Origin: Collybia mongolica
Taxonomy: Eukaryota > Basidiomycota > Agaricomycetes > Agaricales > Clitocybaceae
DNA: 64,000 nt
Reading direction: 5' to 3'
Assembly: GCA_013420905.1 (NCBI GenBank)
Contig: JAAXNY010000017.1
Location: 1,054,001-1,118,000, forward strand
In this document: positions 1 to 11,866 of the stretch, piece after piece
Position numbering within the stretch: the stretch's first letter is position 1
Layout of the letters: every line of letters starts with the position of its first letter
Translations under genes and position numbers: made by a program
The notes under the pieces: model-generated
Database searches by the model: none
Seen by the model: the letters and a program-made list of their open reading frames with translations, nothing else
What the model was told of the DNA's origin: nothing

Positions 1-950
1 CCCGACGCTGACATTGAGCTTCGTGTCGAACCATCTGTCCCAATCGTGGTGGATTGCGCAACTTCGGCCCCACCATTTATATCCTCCCAAACGCCGTCAT
101 CCTCGCCCTCATTGTCCACCATCCCATCATCCCCAGCCATCGACTTCCGTATCCTCCGCTTCCCCCTCCTCACCCCCGCCCTTTTACCCCTTCCTCTCTC
201 ATGCCCCACGCCGCAACTTGATGACTCACACTCCATATCGCTCTCAACATCACTCCCTCCTCGGACCGTTCTATCACAATCCGATTCATAGCCTGTCGCA
301 TGAAAGGAAGGAGTAATTTCAATATCACTCGCCCTCCGGCTTTCATTATGACGAGTGGTACGGTTTGGCGAATACCCTGGAAAGTGATTGTTCACAGGAG
401 AGCGCGAATTTGCAGGGGACCCGACCCGTGACCCCCTACTGAGATTAGGGGAAGAATGTGACGGAAACCGGGGCCGGGGGCGGGCAGCAGAGGCTCGTAT
501 GGTGTCCTCAGGCGAAAAAGAGGCCAGGTCTGCATTCGTGAGGATAACGAACGCATGGCTAGGTGGCGTAGGCGAGCCAGGGCTTTTCGGGTGCTGCAAC
601 AAAAAGTACGTCGCATTTAGGAGCTGATCATCACGAAAAGGGGCATAATTAGCGTACCGGAGTGCCCTGACGCCTGCGTAAAGCGGAATGAGTCCATTTC
701 AGACCATCAAGATCGCTAAACTCGACTTTCACGGATGTGAATGACCGCAGTAGGATCTCGCGCTGCTCCTGTGGGTGATTGAGCAGTCATTTCACGGTGT
801 GAATTGTATCGAACATACCTCAGTCATCTTGAGAGCTTCTGCCTCCTCTATCCGCTGCTCCCTCTCAATCTGCAGCAGGCGCTCTTTCCGTTGTGCGGCA
901 CGCGACATGCTCGCTAAATCACTCGAGGTGCGCCTAATTATGGTAGTCAT
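1..950 (-). CDS. Unknown protein, 5' part of gene (runs off left edge)
   Basis: Three exons join in phase 0 on the minus strand: 950-819, 768-658 and 593 to beyond base 1, with donors GTATGT and GTACGC and acceptors CACAG and TTGCAG. The start at 950 is the first in-frame ATG. Exon 1 encodes a charged, probably helical segment rich in Arg, Glu and Gln. Exon 3 is open for all 593 bases and encodes a Ser/Pro/Arg-rich, probably disordered stretch (SHSSPNLSRGSRVGSPANS) followed by acidic and basic runs. No catalytic motif or known domain is visible, so no function is assigned. The matching phases of three exons and the long open frame without a stop are the reasons to believe it is a gene. The 3' end is outside the window. 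Confidence 0.65.
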
Positions 951-3117
951 CCTGACAGGGCTTGATGTCGCAATTTATATCGATTTGAAGAGCTTTGAAA
1001 GCAAAACGAAAGCAGTAGATGAAAGCAAGGAGAGTTTTCTAGTGAACGTGAGCCGTAGGATCTAACACTTAGTGAAGTGGCTAACAATTAGGGTATAAGT
1101 GACAATCAGGCCGCTTGGAATGGAAGCCACCTCTTAAGCTGCACGTGATTACAAATTTCTCGGTATTCTGCGTGATGATTGATCGGGGTTATAGATTTCT
1201 CTCAGAGCCGTCGCCTCACAATACGTTTTTGAAAGGTACACACATGTTCAACAGTGCATACGAAACTCAAATGCCGCAAACTCGCTCACAATCATCTCAA
1301 GTGCGCCCTCAACACCCGTTCTTCGTCATTTGAAGAGGCGTTCCTTCAGCATCCACGAGGCCGAGTCCTTTAAGTTTTATATGCCGGAGATCATGATGCC
1401 ACGCGGATTCTACGCAGTACATGCAACTCCTGTTTTTCACTACTTTTCTGCAAAATTGAACCCCCATTTCCTCACCAAAGATAGCTTTTGCAAAACAACA
1501 ACTTTCATGTCCAATCGCAGCACATTTAAAATGACAAAAGCATCATTACCAATACCACCTCCCATGCGCCGAAAACCGAAATGGCGCAAATGTGAGTCAA
1601 TAATGATGACTCTAAAGGTGTATTTATCAGACTACGGCTTGAAAAACTTACGAGGCCTTGTTCCTCCCGAATGCTTACTGTACTGAATTTCCCAAGGCCG
1701 TAAGCCTGCACCCCCCTGTTACTCGGCACCCTGAAGGATATCCCGGATGATATCGATGAATATACGACGGGTATCCCATTCCCGTACGGCATTGCTAGCA
1801 CTGGAAAGTCTGCCGTTCCACAGACTGTTGTAACAAGCTGTGAAGAGAGGAGTTAACCATCAACTCACTTGAGACCAGAGTCTCCCGAATAGCTTTAAAC
1901 GCACGGTTGCAGGATACCAATGAAGTTGTTCATACATTCGAATGTATTTCCACTCAGGGCGTCGATGCCTTTTTTTTTTTTTTCGAAAGGACATGCCGCA
2001 ACCATGACCTTGACGGTTTTTACTACATAAATTTCTTTGAAGAAATTCTACACTGTGAGAAGCGTTTGTGGGCCCAAGCATTTTCTGCGGATTGTGACCA
2101 TTCCTGTGCTAGAGGACTAGACTCTGCAATTATGTGCTTTCAGGCAAGCCTGATTTTATGAACTTTCCAACGGACCACATATGGATGTATAGTGTCACAA
2201 TACAAAATGTTCCATCAGTATTCTTTTATCTGAGCTGACTTCTGTGAGGCAAAACCTGACGTTGAACTACTGTAGCATGGGAATCCCTAACATTCTTACA
2301 ACCCTACACTTGCACATATTTGAGGACTGGTGAAACAATATCTTCAACTTTGTGGAGGATTACCTTGTTATTCTTGAGCAACGTTATGGAACTCCGAAGG
2401 CACTAAAACTCAAATACCATAATGTCTATTGTCCGGCAGGACTGGGCACGTCGGCATCTCCGCCGACTTCTCTTGTCACTGCGATTTGTGGGTAAAATCT
2501 GGGCTCTATTCGGTTTATTCGCGGAGGGTCAGATTAACGGTGGACATTCGTGGTGCTCAACGCGCCAGCAAGTATTGAGCAGAACATCTTTTGTTTAGGC
2601 AGGCAGATCCCACACTCTTGTATGGATTATGACGAATGTGGCAGCAAGCTATCATGCGTAGCGAAACAGTCATGCATGTAGATACAATCGTGGCGATATA
2701 TACAGTGGTTACAAGTATGGATCCTTCCTCTGAAAATCTCATCAATGGTTCACTCAATTTCATCAATAGAAAAATTCAGCATAGAAATTTCTACTTTCCT
2801 GTGTGGAATTCACTTCTGAGTCTTTGATTTGTCGGATCTTGACATGGTAGACCCCCCTGAAGGTGAATATGACGGATTCAGATATGAATTACCTGTTTCC
2901 TTACTTATTGAATCCTACCCTTGATGAGCCGCCAATTGCAAACCCTCTCATTTTGTAATTATATAGAGTTTGAGCTCCGATGATGATCACGGGAGTCACG
3001 CTGTGACGTGACATGCGTGAATCACAGCTCCGCTTCAATTCTTGACGCGTCGCCAAAATCCTTTCTCCAACGCGTCTGCTCTTACTCCACCTGCATCTCA
3101 TTGTTCCATCATCCATC
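951..3117. other. Intergenic, no supported gene
   Basis: No convincing gene. A minus-strand open stretch at about 1845-1630 (contains AMPYGNGIPVVYSS and is preceded by a possible CTTCACAG acceptor) could be a relic exon, but I found no second exon to join to it. Bases 1972-1983 are a T-run. Confidence 0.4.
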
Positions 3118-4470
3118 ATGCTTGAAGCAAAGCTAGCAGAAGCCGGTACGCTCAAGAAGCTCCTTGATGGTAAGCGCTCGAATTTCTTCCATGTAGAGGA
3201 TACACACTGAGAATACGACGAAAAAAATTAACAGCCATCAAAGAGCTAGTCACCGATGCCAACTTCGAGTGCAATGAAGAGGGCATCAATCTTCAAGCAA
3301 TGGACAACTCGCACGTAGCTCTCGTCGCCGTCCTACTCGAAGCTACTGGCTTCAAACGGTACCGCTGCGACCGACCGATGCCTCTAGGCGTCAACCTCAC
3401 CAGTCTGACCAAGGTGCTAAAGTGCGCTAAGGATGACGATGAATGCACCCTCAAAGCCGCCGACGAGGCAGACGTGCTTAATCTCGTCTACGAGGCAAAA
3501 CGTGAGTCTCCTACCCCCATATCCCCGCACGCTGCGCGACTGACCCGCCTGTAGATTCCGACCGGATCGCCGAGTACGACATGAAGCTGATGGATATTGA
3601 CTCTGACACGCTCGGTATCCCGGACACGGACTACGACGCACGGGTGACGATGCCCTCGTCCGAGTTCACGCGGATCGTGCGCGATTTGTCTCAGCTGGGT
3701 GAGAGCGTGCGGATCGAGGTCAGCAAAGAGGGCGTGCGATTCGCAAGTGAGGGCGAGGCGGCGAATGGAAGCGTGCTTCTCAAAGGCTCCGACGGTGCTG
3801 TGGGCAAAGTGTCCAAATCTGTGAAGAAAGAAGACGATGACGATAACGAGATCGTTGATGTGGATGCGGAGGACGGTGAGGACGATAGCCCTAAGAAATC
3901 CAAGAAGAAGGGAAAGAACGTCAAAAAAGAAACGGACGGCGACGTGGATATGGATGGTGATGAGGAGAAGGCCGAAGAGGAGTTCAGGCCTGAATCTGAC
4001 GAGGAAGGCGAGGAGGAGAAGGATGCTGATGATGACGGCGAAGAGGACGGCGAAGAAAGTAACGGTAAGCGGAAGAAGTCGGTTCGTATGCTTATTTATC
4101 TTCCTGAATCCTTCGCTTACTGCCATCACAGTCTTCTTCCTCGAAGCCCTCCAAAAAGGCCAAGACATCGTCTTCCAAATCCAAGAAATCGAAGAAAGGC
4201 GATGATGAAGACGCAGACAACGTCAAGATTGAGATGAACCAGCACGTCTCGCTGACGTTCTCCCTCAAGTATCTCGTCAACTTCTCCAAGAGCGCAAGCT
4301 TGACGAGCCGCGTGCAATTGATGATGAGCAACGACGTGCCGCTCCTCGTGAGTCACTTCTTTCTATCTCGCCCGTCATAATGAGCGCTAATATTTCTTCC
4401 GCAGGTTTCGTATGACTTCGGCCAAGGCCACATCCGATATTACCTTGCGCCCAAGATTGGAGACGACTAG
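3118..4470 (+). CDS. PCNA: Proliferating cell nuclear antigen with a large loop insertion
   Basis: Sliding clamp for DNA polymerase delta and repair factors in the nucleus. Five exons, 3118-3169, 3235-3501, 3555-4081, 4132-4347 and 4405-4470, give 375 residues with all phases consistent. The start reads [17 protein letters not shown], the standard PCNA N-terminus. The interdomain connector loop (about residues 119-133, [14 protein letters not shown]) and the C-terminal LAPKIGDD are canonical. Known PCNAs are about 260 residues. The excess is one insertion at about residues 185-312, a run of Asp/Glu and Lys/Ser blocks between GSVLLKG and [13 protein letters not shown]. This is where other PCNAs have a short loop in domain 2. 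The insertion crosses the exon 3/4 border, whose donor is the weak GTTCGT. Both flanking beta strands are intact, so the trimer fold should be kept. Expression as a functional clamp is inferred, not shown. Confidence 0.95.
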
Positions 4471-4992
4471 TCTAGTAGAAGGGAAGGAGGATATGGACGA
4501 AAAGTTAAATCTCAAACGCTTTCCCTGTGCTATTTTACATTTTATCCTTGTTTTCATCATCTCATATTACTTCAGTTGTTTTTTATTGAACATGGCGCCC
4601 AGTGACAGGAATAGTGTCCACTAATGTTTAACGAGAACGAACAAGTGGAACAGAACCCCAAGGTACCGCACGGACCAGGCGTCTTGTCACCCTGCACGTG
4701 AGCTCACACGTGAAGGGTAACGTCGCGAGCGTGACGTTGACGCGATTGCATCCACTTTGATCTTCATACTATAATGAGCTATTACAGCCACGAGAAAAAT
4801 ATGAATCGACGCAGAGGTTCGAGTTTTAGGGAAATTAAAATCACTTCAGACCATGATAACTCTAGTCAACAAAGTTTCAACGAAATATCTCTATCGTCAA
4901 CAAACTCCCTCAAGGGAATTTAGTAGTGAGTTCGTCTCCATTATCTCTTTAATTGTTGTATTTAACTCATAATAATTTGGGAACAACTAGAA

Positions 4993-6288
4993 TTAAGTGT
5001 AGACTTGATCGTATACATAACACAGCTTGCCACCTCGAATGTCCATCATGTCGCCAATTTTGACGTCGGCTGCGTTTACCCCAAGTGTGAGCAGGAAGTC
5101 AAGCGTAACATTCCCACCAATAACGTTGTCATAATCGAGAATGTCAATAGGACCAGAAATATCCGCCAACCGAGCGGGGAGGTCTTTCTTTTGCCATGAC
5201 CACCAAACGCGATCCAAGTTCGTGTGGTGCATGTAAAACAAGGGATCTGTACGGAGGGTCAACGCTATCAGCATCGCTGCCCCGTGAAAACAAACAACCC
5301 AACGATGACTTACCAGTCGGACTAACATGTAGATCTCCCATCTCTCCCCGATTGCCTCCAATTGCATAGTGACCACCTCCATGAATCGACGAGCGGTCAG
5401 GGTTGGTGCCTCCGTCCAATGTTCTATAGAACCAGCCATAATCCGGCTGTGACATGACCAGAGACGTCACGTTCATCCCAAGGTACCGACCCGCGAAATA
5501 CGGGCTCATATCGCGGTGAAGACAACGAAGATTTCCCTTCAGGTCATCTCCAGGCCCCAAGCGCACCTCCATGTTCTTGAACGGCCCTGTGGTCACGCAC
5601 CCGCCACCCGTGCGTCCGGGGATCACGTAGTCCGGGTGTGTGGCAGTCGGGGTGGGGAGGTAGGGCCCGCTGCCTCCAAAACCGAAGATCGGGTGAAATA
5701 GCGGCGAGTCGAGGAACTTGCTCGCGGGCACGTCGAGTGTCCAGTCCCAATACCTATGGGGTAGAATGAATGATTAAACGGAGATGAAATGAACGTGAGA
5801 GTCCCACTCATGGTTGCGCGCCGTGATATCCACATTCATCTCGAAGCGCCTTCTCGTACGCGGCCATCATGAACCGATGCCAGGGTAGGAGGTGGCCCTA
5901 TGATGGCTCGTGAGTCAAGGCAGTGTCAAGTTGAGTAAACGAAGCGGACTGACGACGAGATGGACCGTGTATGTCTGTTGGACGTGAGTGACGATCAAGT
6001 CGTCGTACCGAGATCCGGCTCCCGGTGCAACGCCCGTCGGTGTGAGCGGCGGCTTCGCCTGCAAACATTTGACGGCTCTGATGTAGTCCAATTGCTGCAA
6101 CTTCCCCAGACTTATCCTGCGTACGACATGTTATTGACGACAAGACTAGGAGCCAAGAGGCGACGGACACACCATTCCCTCCGCACGATCGGATGTCTAC
6201 ATGTGCCACGCGCCTCTGCTGGTGAAGCATTCGTACTGGCAGCAAAGAAGAGGCGAAGAAGGATGATAAGATGAGGTATTAGTTTCAT
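4993..6288 (-). CDS. Secreted short tyrosinase (type 3 copper oxidase)
   Basis: Oxidises phenols to quinones. Exons on the minus strand are 6288-6173, 6116-5954, 5897-5812, 5753-5314 and 5246-4993, giving 352 residues. The N-terminus MKLIPHLIILLRLFFAAST looks like a signal peptide. The CuA site shows THVQQTYTVH and GHLLPWHRF; the CuB site shows HGGGHYAIGG and DPLFYMHHTNLDRVWW. The protein stops soon after the core domain, so it is a short form without the C-terminal cap of long fungal tyrosinases. One oddity: the intron between 5812 and 5753 begins ATGAGT where GTGAGT is expected; its acceptor (CCCCATAG) is normal. If that intron is not removed, a TGA follows at once. The gene is therefore either spliced at a non-canonical AT..AG site or inactivated. 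Confidence 0.85.
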
Positions 6289-7952
6289 GGTTGAGATGGA
6301 TGTCAGAGCTCGACAAATAGTTTGACCAAGTTCGCTGAACTCTTAAGAGAAGTCGTTCGTCACGAGACGCGACATGGAGGAAGAAACAGGGTCCACAACC
6401 AACTATATAGGGAGACTCTCTGGGCCTCTGACTCTGAGTACCTCACCTAACCGACCATGTGATGTTCTCCAATGTCCCCTCAAAGCTCGGAAGGCAAAGC
6501 CAGGCACGGAACCCCCAACAATTACTCAACCGCCGCCCCTGGCCGAGCTTCGCAAGCACAGTTTAAGCTTGAAAGAAAATGCCAGGAAAATCTTGTCGAG
6601 GGTTCCCCGACGATCGGCCTCATCTCGCGTGATGGACGTGTCTGCCCTTTCAGGTTCGGAGACTCATGTGGTTCAATTTGTGTGTTGTTGGTTCGCAGAC
6701 TGCAATTGAGAGGGATGCCGGAGAGCCATCGGATTTACCCCATGCGCAATAAATGTGAGAAGACCTTGGCGATGGTAAAGAGGTCTTAGGCAAGCCTGAG
6801 CTTTGTACTTGCCGGATCTGAACTAGATGCTCCAAAGAATTCCTCACTTCGAACGGGTGCGACATTTGCATCAAAATCTCACAATGCGGCAATCAAACTT
6901 ACTTGCTACAGATATCGTCTGTGCCGCCATCTCTCTAGCCTAGTTTCATTCTTGAACCCGTTGATTATACGAAATAAAGGGCCCACAGGCCTCATCTGAA
7001 CCGATGATATCTGAAAGAGAAACGGTGGATTTGAAAGTATTAAAAGCCGGGGCCGCAATATTCTGATTTTTTCCCTTTTGCATTTTGGGGGCTAGGTGAA
7101 GGACAATGATGGGCGGGAACTGGTGAGTTTTCTGTCGATAGGGCTTGGAGGTATGAGTGACTCACTTATTATGATTCATTTGGGAGTTTCGTGCGATCGT
7201 CGATCTCGGTGGATCCTAATCCTGCAGGCGTTCAAATGGCTGAGATCAACTACTAGAAGACCTTGTATCAACACAGTTGTTGTAACTCGAGTAACTGTTA
7301 CTATTAGGCCCCGAAGGACGATCATGCGTTGCGGCTCAGCTTACCCTTGGCGTTCTGCAAAGGGCGTGATCGAAGACCCGAGGCACTCTTGCTAACGCCT
7401 TCATCCACGAGCATCCTTTTTGACCCCATGATTCTCATCATCTGTGCCAAGTTGATACTACGATCTTAGTGTGCGCAGTCAACGATCAGAACCATTACAT
7501 ACTGATCAATGAATTAGCGTCTCCATTCCCCACAACTCATCCAACGGTGAGCGGCAAATAAACATAGAATGGTCGTAAGCACAACGAGATAACCCGACCC
7601 AGGCCTGAACCACATAACCAACGACCACTGACAAAGGTTAAGGTCATCCCGAAAAAACGGCGATACCCCCTGCGTAGCCCCTCGTTCAACTTGTCAAGTC
7701 GGCGGCGACTTGACCAATGCCAACAATCTGCCTAACGCCCCCTCATTTTTAGATGAAGCGTGCGAAGTTCACGTGGCGCGTGACCAGATGCGTGGCGGCG
7801 AGTGACCCAATGCGGTGACTCGATAATAACTGCCATCCCTTCACCACGCCCTGAATTGATACATCAATGTAAAGAACTTGATCATTGATCACCGAAAAGA
7901 AATGATCCTATCATGCCCATAACAAATAATATAATAACTTCCTCCTGCCACC
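6289..7952. other. Intergenic, no supported gene
   Basis: Only scattered open frames of about 100 codons with no shared phase, domain or splice structure. The last 60 bases before 7953 are A/T-rich and end in a good start context (GCCACCATGT) for the amidase gene. Confidence 0.4.
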
Positions 7953-10207
7953 ATGTCAAACTGGAAGGACATCTGCTCAGCTCGTAAAAGTACACAACTT
8001 GCTTCGATCTCTCGAGAATGGATCATTCAACTTCCCCCGGAGACGCAGACAAACGTCATGGACATCCCTCGGGAATGCAGCTTGCTAACTGCGCAAGAGT
8101 TGCAGATAACTGAAACTACTGATGTTGAGATGTTGTTGAGCAAATTACACTCTTCTGAATGGTCTTCGGAGGAAGTTACGACGGCATTCTACAAGCGCAG
8201 CATTATCGCTCAACAATTGGTGCGTTTTTTCTTTTCTGATACTGCTTTGACGATATATTGGTGATATGGACGTCAAGACGAACTGCCTGACCGAAATCTT
8301 TGTCGAACGCGCTCTTCAAAATGCTCGAGAATTAGACGTTATCTTAAATCAGACAGGTAAGATCGTCGGGCCCTTGCATGGGTTGCCCATCTCCTTGAAA
8401 GGTAGGACAATCCACGATAATGATGATGGTCCCGCATCGTGTCTATCTATATATATTATTGATAAGGATCTTCAGATCAATTTGCGATGAAGGGGCTGGA
8501 GACAATCATGGGTAGGTCAGCTAAACTATCCATAATACTCGCGTGCCTAACTACGCCTTTTTCGCAGGCTTTGTGGCTAGTGTTGGAAAATACGCGCATT
8601 CGGACTGTGTCCTCGTCGAAATACTGTACGAATGCGGCGCTGTCCCATTCGTGCGGACCAACGTTCCACAAGCTCTCATGGTATGCCATTCCCTGGACAA
8701 GCTGAGGGTTTGATCCATTCTAACCCTTTAATATAGTGGTGGGAGACATATAATCACGTTTTTGGCCGCACAACCAACCCTTATAACCGGAAGTTGGCGC
8801 CTGGTGGGTCGTCAGGGGGCGAAGCGGCCTTGATTGCGATGAAAGGCAGCCCATTAGGAGTCGGGACTGACGTTGGGGGGTATGTTATTGAATCATGTTT
8901 AATTAGACCCACACCCAGTTTGTGGCTAGGTCATTACGCGTCCCAAGTGCCTTCTGTAACCTATATACCCTGCGGCCATCCTATGTACGTCTGCCCTACT
9001 ATGGTATTTTCAACCCCCAGGACGGGCAGGAAACAATCTCGTCAGTCTTGGGTCCGATGGCGAACTCGATGGCAGGGATCAAGGTTTTCACCAAAGCAAT
9101 TATTGATGCAAAGCCCTGGACAAAGGATCCCTTGGCCCTAAAGAAGGAGTGGTCGGAGAAGGAGTATCGCCTTTTGGAGCATGGGGAGGGGAAGGCGCTG
9201 TGCTTCGGCATGCTGTGGGACAACGGACCGCCCGCACCCCCCATTACAACGCGCGATGAGGATCACGAAAGCGGCGGGCCATAAAGGTCGGTTTTGGCTC
9301 TGGGTAATATTGAGTATTGTAACGCTGATATTTATTTTCTAACGGTCGTTAACTAGGAACCTCACCAGCTCATTAAGCTTTATGGAAATTCGGTACGCTT
9401 CCCCATGATCCATTTTTGAGGATTGGAGATTCATGGATAGCGTCAGGAAAATATATTCTGGGCTGATGATGACCATGATCGCCGCTCACAATGTAAACTA
9501 TCCGGGGAGCCCATCATCCAGACGATGATCATGAGTCCCACAGAAGGCACACAAGAGCATGATGCAGTTGAGTCCTTTAGCAGTTCTCTTGTGGACAAAG
9601 TGGGGCACCGCAGCGCTTATGACGTGGGGCAATGGCATCTTTCTATTGGGATACAAACCACTGACGGTCAACCCCCGCATATTCTCACAGCTATGGCAAC
9701 TACACAAGAAAAAGCGCGAACTGAGGAAGTCCCACCTCGAGCACTGGAACAGAACTAGCGAAAAGACTGGGACAGGCCGCCCTGTGGATGCGATTATATC
9801 CCCCACAATCCCATACACCGCCGCGCCTCATGGTCTGAATACGTCGTCAGTCCTTTGGGTTATTCAATTTCGAAGCAATCACCTTCAGTGATTCCTTCTA
9901 TTCAACTTTTTCAAACGCGCTGGATTACACCTCCTGTGGCTTTCCCGTAACATTCGTCGATGCCGAACTCGATAAGCAGCAACCACCACACGCCTTTTAC
10001 AACGCCGAAGACGAGGCGATTTTCAGGAGGTGTACGTTTGATGTATCTTACTGGAGCTCTCAGCTTAGTCGTTATCCGACAGATTCCCCTGATGTGTATG
10101 CTGGCGGCCCGGTTGGTTTACAGCTAATCGGTGGGCCGCAAGAGGAAGAAGCCGTCATTGCTATGACTGAAATCGTCGATGATGCGTTGAAGGCGTACAG
10201 GGTGTAG
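7953..10207 (+). pseudogene. Acetamidase-type amidase with one frameshift
   Basis: Amidase-signature family; hydrolyses carboxamides such as acetamide. I resolve 11 exons: 7953-8219, 8278-8401, 8476-8511, 8568-8680, 8737-8879, 8930-9303, 9357-9392, 9447-9623, 9691-9842, 9889-10031 and 10083-10207. The catalytic Lys is in LPISLKDQFAMKG, the Ser-rich loop is LAPGGSSGGEAAL, and the nucleophile region is GTDVGG joined to SLRVPSAF across intron 5. The C-terminus GGPVGLQLIGGPQEEEAV is typical. All phases agree except inside exon 6. After FGMLWDNG (about 9225) the frame must shift for HPPLQRAMRITKAAGHK to be read, as if about 5 bases were lost beside a C-run. Unless this is a sequencing error, the protein is cut before its C-terminal third. 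The exon 9/10 border (donor GTCGTC) is my best fit among two options. Confidence 0.8.
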
Positions 10208-10317
10208 CCTGTGGGAAGGTACGTACACAGCCATTACCTGTTGCCAACCCAGTCATCTGGTTAGGGTTGAGTTTGTGTTGATGTCGCGACTCAGCAGGAC
10301 GCCAAAGGAGATAAATA

Positions 10318-11850
10318 CATCAGCAAACCCTGATTTTTCCCACAAATAGCCGACAGGAACCGCAGCGTCTCTCAAATTCATTGGTGTCTTCACAGTGCTA
10401 TGCAGAGCTGGACTTTGACTTCACAGTTCTGTGCAGAGTTGGATAGAGTACATTTGGCCTGTACAGATTGGGCCTTCTCTGTGCAGCTTTGTTTGGATGT
10501 TTCGGGCCTGTACATCATCATAAAGGAGCCCTTATTTCTATACAGATCATGTCAGATTAGCCACTAAGTCCATGTTGTTGAACAAGTAGCTTGATAAAAA
10601 AAACTGTAATGGGAACTAATAAGATGCATAAAATAGCTCCTCATCTATGTATTTATTCAGGAAGGATATGTTACTGTATTCCAATGTAGTTTCCTTCAAC
10701 AATCTTGGATTGGCCTTTGTGCCGAACCAAGGGATTAAACCTGCAAGCATTTGTACTCATGCCAATGCTACCACATCTCCCTTGATGGTGTTGTTGCTTC
10801 TCCATGCCTGCTCCAAGAAGTACATATTTGGGTGGGTATGTGCATGCATTATGGTCGAAACCCACACCCGTTTGAGTGGTGTGCGGGTTTCTCAGGCTGA
10901 GTTTCAAAATACTTAGTGCTTTTGTTCGAAGGTAGCTCGTGCAAACAACCACCCACCTTCATCACCATCGACAATGACTGAACAACAGCCCCCCTCTCCA
11001 CCTCCCTCAATCTCTGGCCATCCCTAGTGCCACATCATGCTAACTGCCTGTCCCATGTCAGGAAGTACCCACCAGGTATGTTCACCCACCCTCGTACACC
11101 TGCCACATCACACTTATGCTTATGGCCCCAAACTTGGAACTACCCCCAACAATGGCACAACAATGCAGCAAGGGACCTCCCTATCCCTCGACGACCCCAG
11201 TATGATTGCCACATTGCACTAATGGCCTGATGGATATGCAGAAATACACGGGGTGGTCATGGGTCTTATTGGTGGTCTTGGGGGGGATCGTTATCATGGT
11301 ATGAGGTTTGGTGATATGTTGGAGGGCGTCGGCAGGGTTGGAAGGCAAGTGCTCATGTATCCTTAGTACTTGAACCAACTCATGTTTATTCCAGGATGCA
11401 ATTGAAGAAAGGGAAGCTGACCCCGGATGACATGAATCTCGACATCATTCTCAACTAATTAGTAACCCATCCTTAATCTACCATATGCTTCCCATCTGCC
11501 ATATATTTTCAGCTTATATTTACGCTTATACCCATGCTGGTGAATATATTTATTGCCACCTCATTTTGTGAACCTGTGTGATCCTCTAATGTTGAACATT
11601 CCTTGCCTGAATTCATTGCATTACCCAAACAATACAGAGGATAGGTATGACTGGAAAGCTCTATAGGGAATCCCCCTGTCCTGTGCAGTTATACACAGTG
11701 AAAATGATAGCTTACACAGTGATTCACAGAAGATCTGTGTCACCATACAGAGCTGCCACTATAGGGACGTGTACTGTGGACTCTGTGGTACTGTAGGTCT
11801 CTGCACAGTGCTGTCACACTAGGCACCAGACTGATCAGGATTTGCTGATG
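10318..11850 (+). mobile_element. Short DUF6532-type element with inverted ends
   Basis: A 1.53 kb element starting CATCAGCAAACCCTGATT and ending with the inverted copy GATCAGGATTTGCTGATG. It is flanked by TA on both sides, possibly a 2-bp duplication. Its right part (about 11232-11459) is the 3' end of the same gene found complete at 15813-18509, ending in the same exon (MQLKKGKLTPDDMNLDIILN). The 5' part of that gene is missing, so this looks like a non-autonomous deletion derivative. Short repeats of the type CTGTGCAGAG recur near both ends (10396, 10433, 10474, 11800), as is common for transposase-binding subterminal repeats. Confidence 0.6.
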
Positions 11851-11866
11851 TAACGGAGTGCATCAG

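Noticed and set aside
3488..4168. 226-codon open frame on the minus strand over PCNA
   Set aside because: It is the antisense of the acidic/Lys-rich PCNA exon; low-complexity codons on one strand leave the other open. The composition is unnatural and has no splice support.
5754..5811. A minor-class (U12) AT-AC intron in tyrosinase
   Set aside because: The donor is ATGAGT, not ATATCC, and the intron ends in AG; only the first base departs from a normal GTGAGT..AG intron.
5005..6274. Several plus-strand frames over the tyrosinase
   Set aside because: All are antisense to exons whose phases and motifs establish the minus-strand gene.
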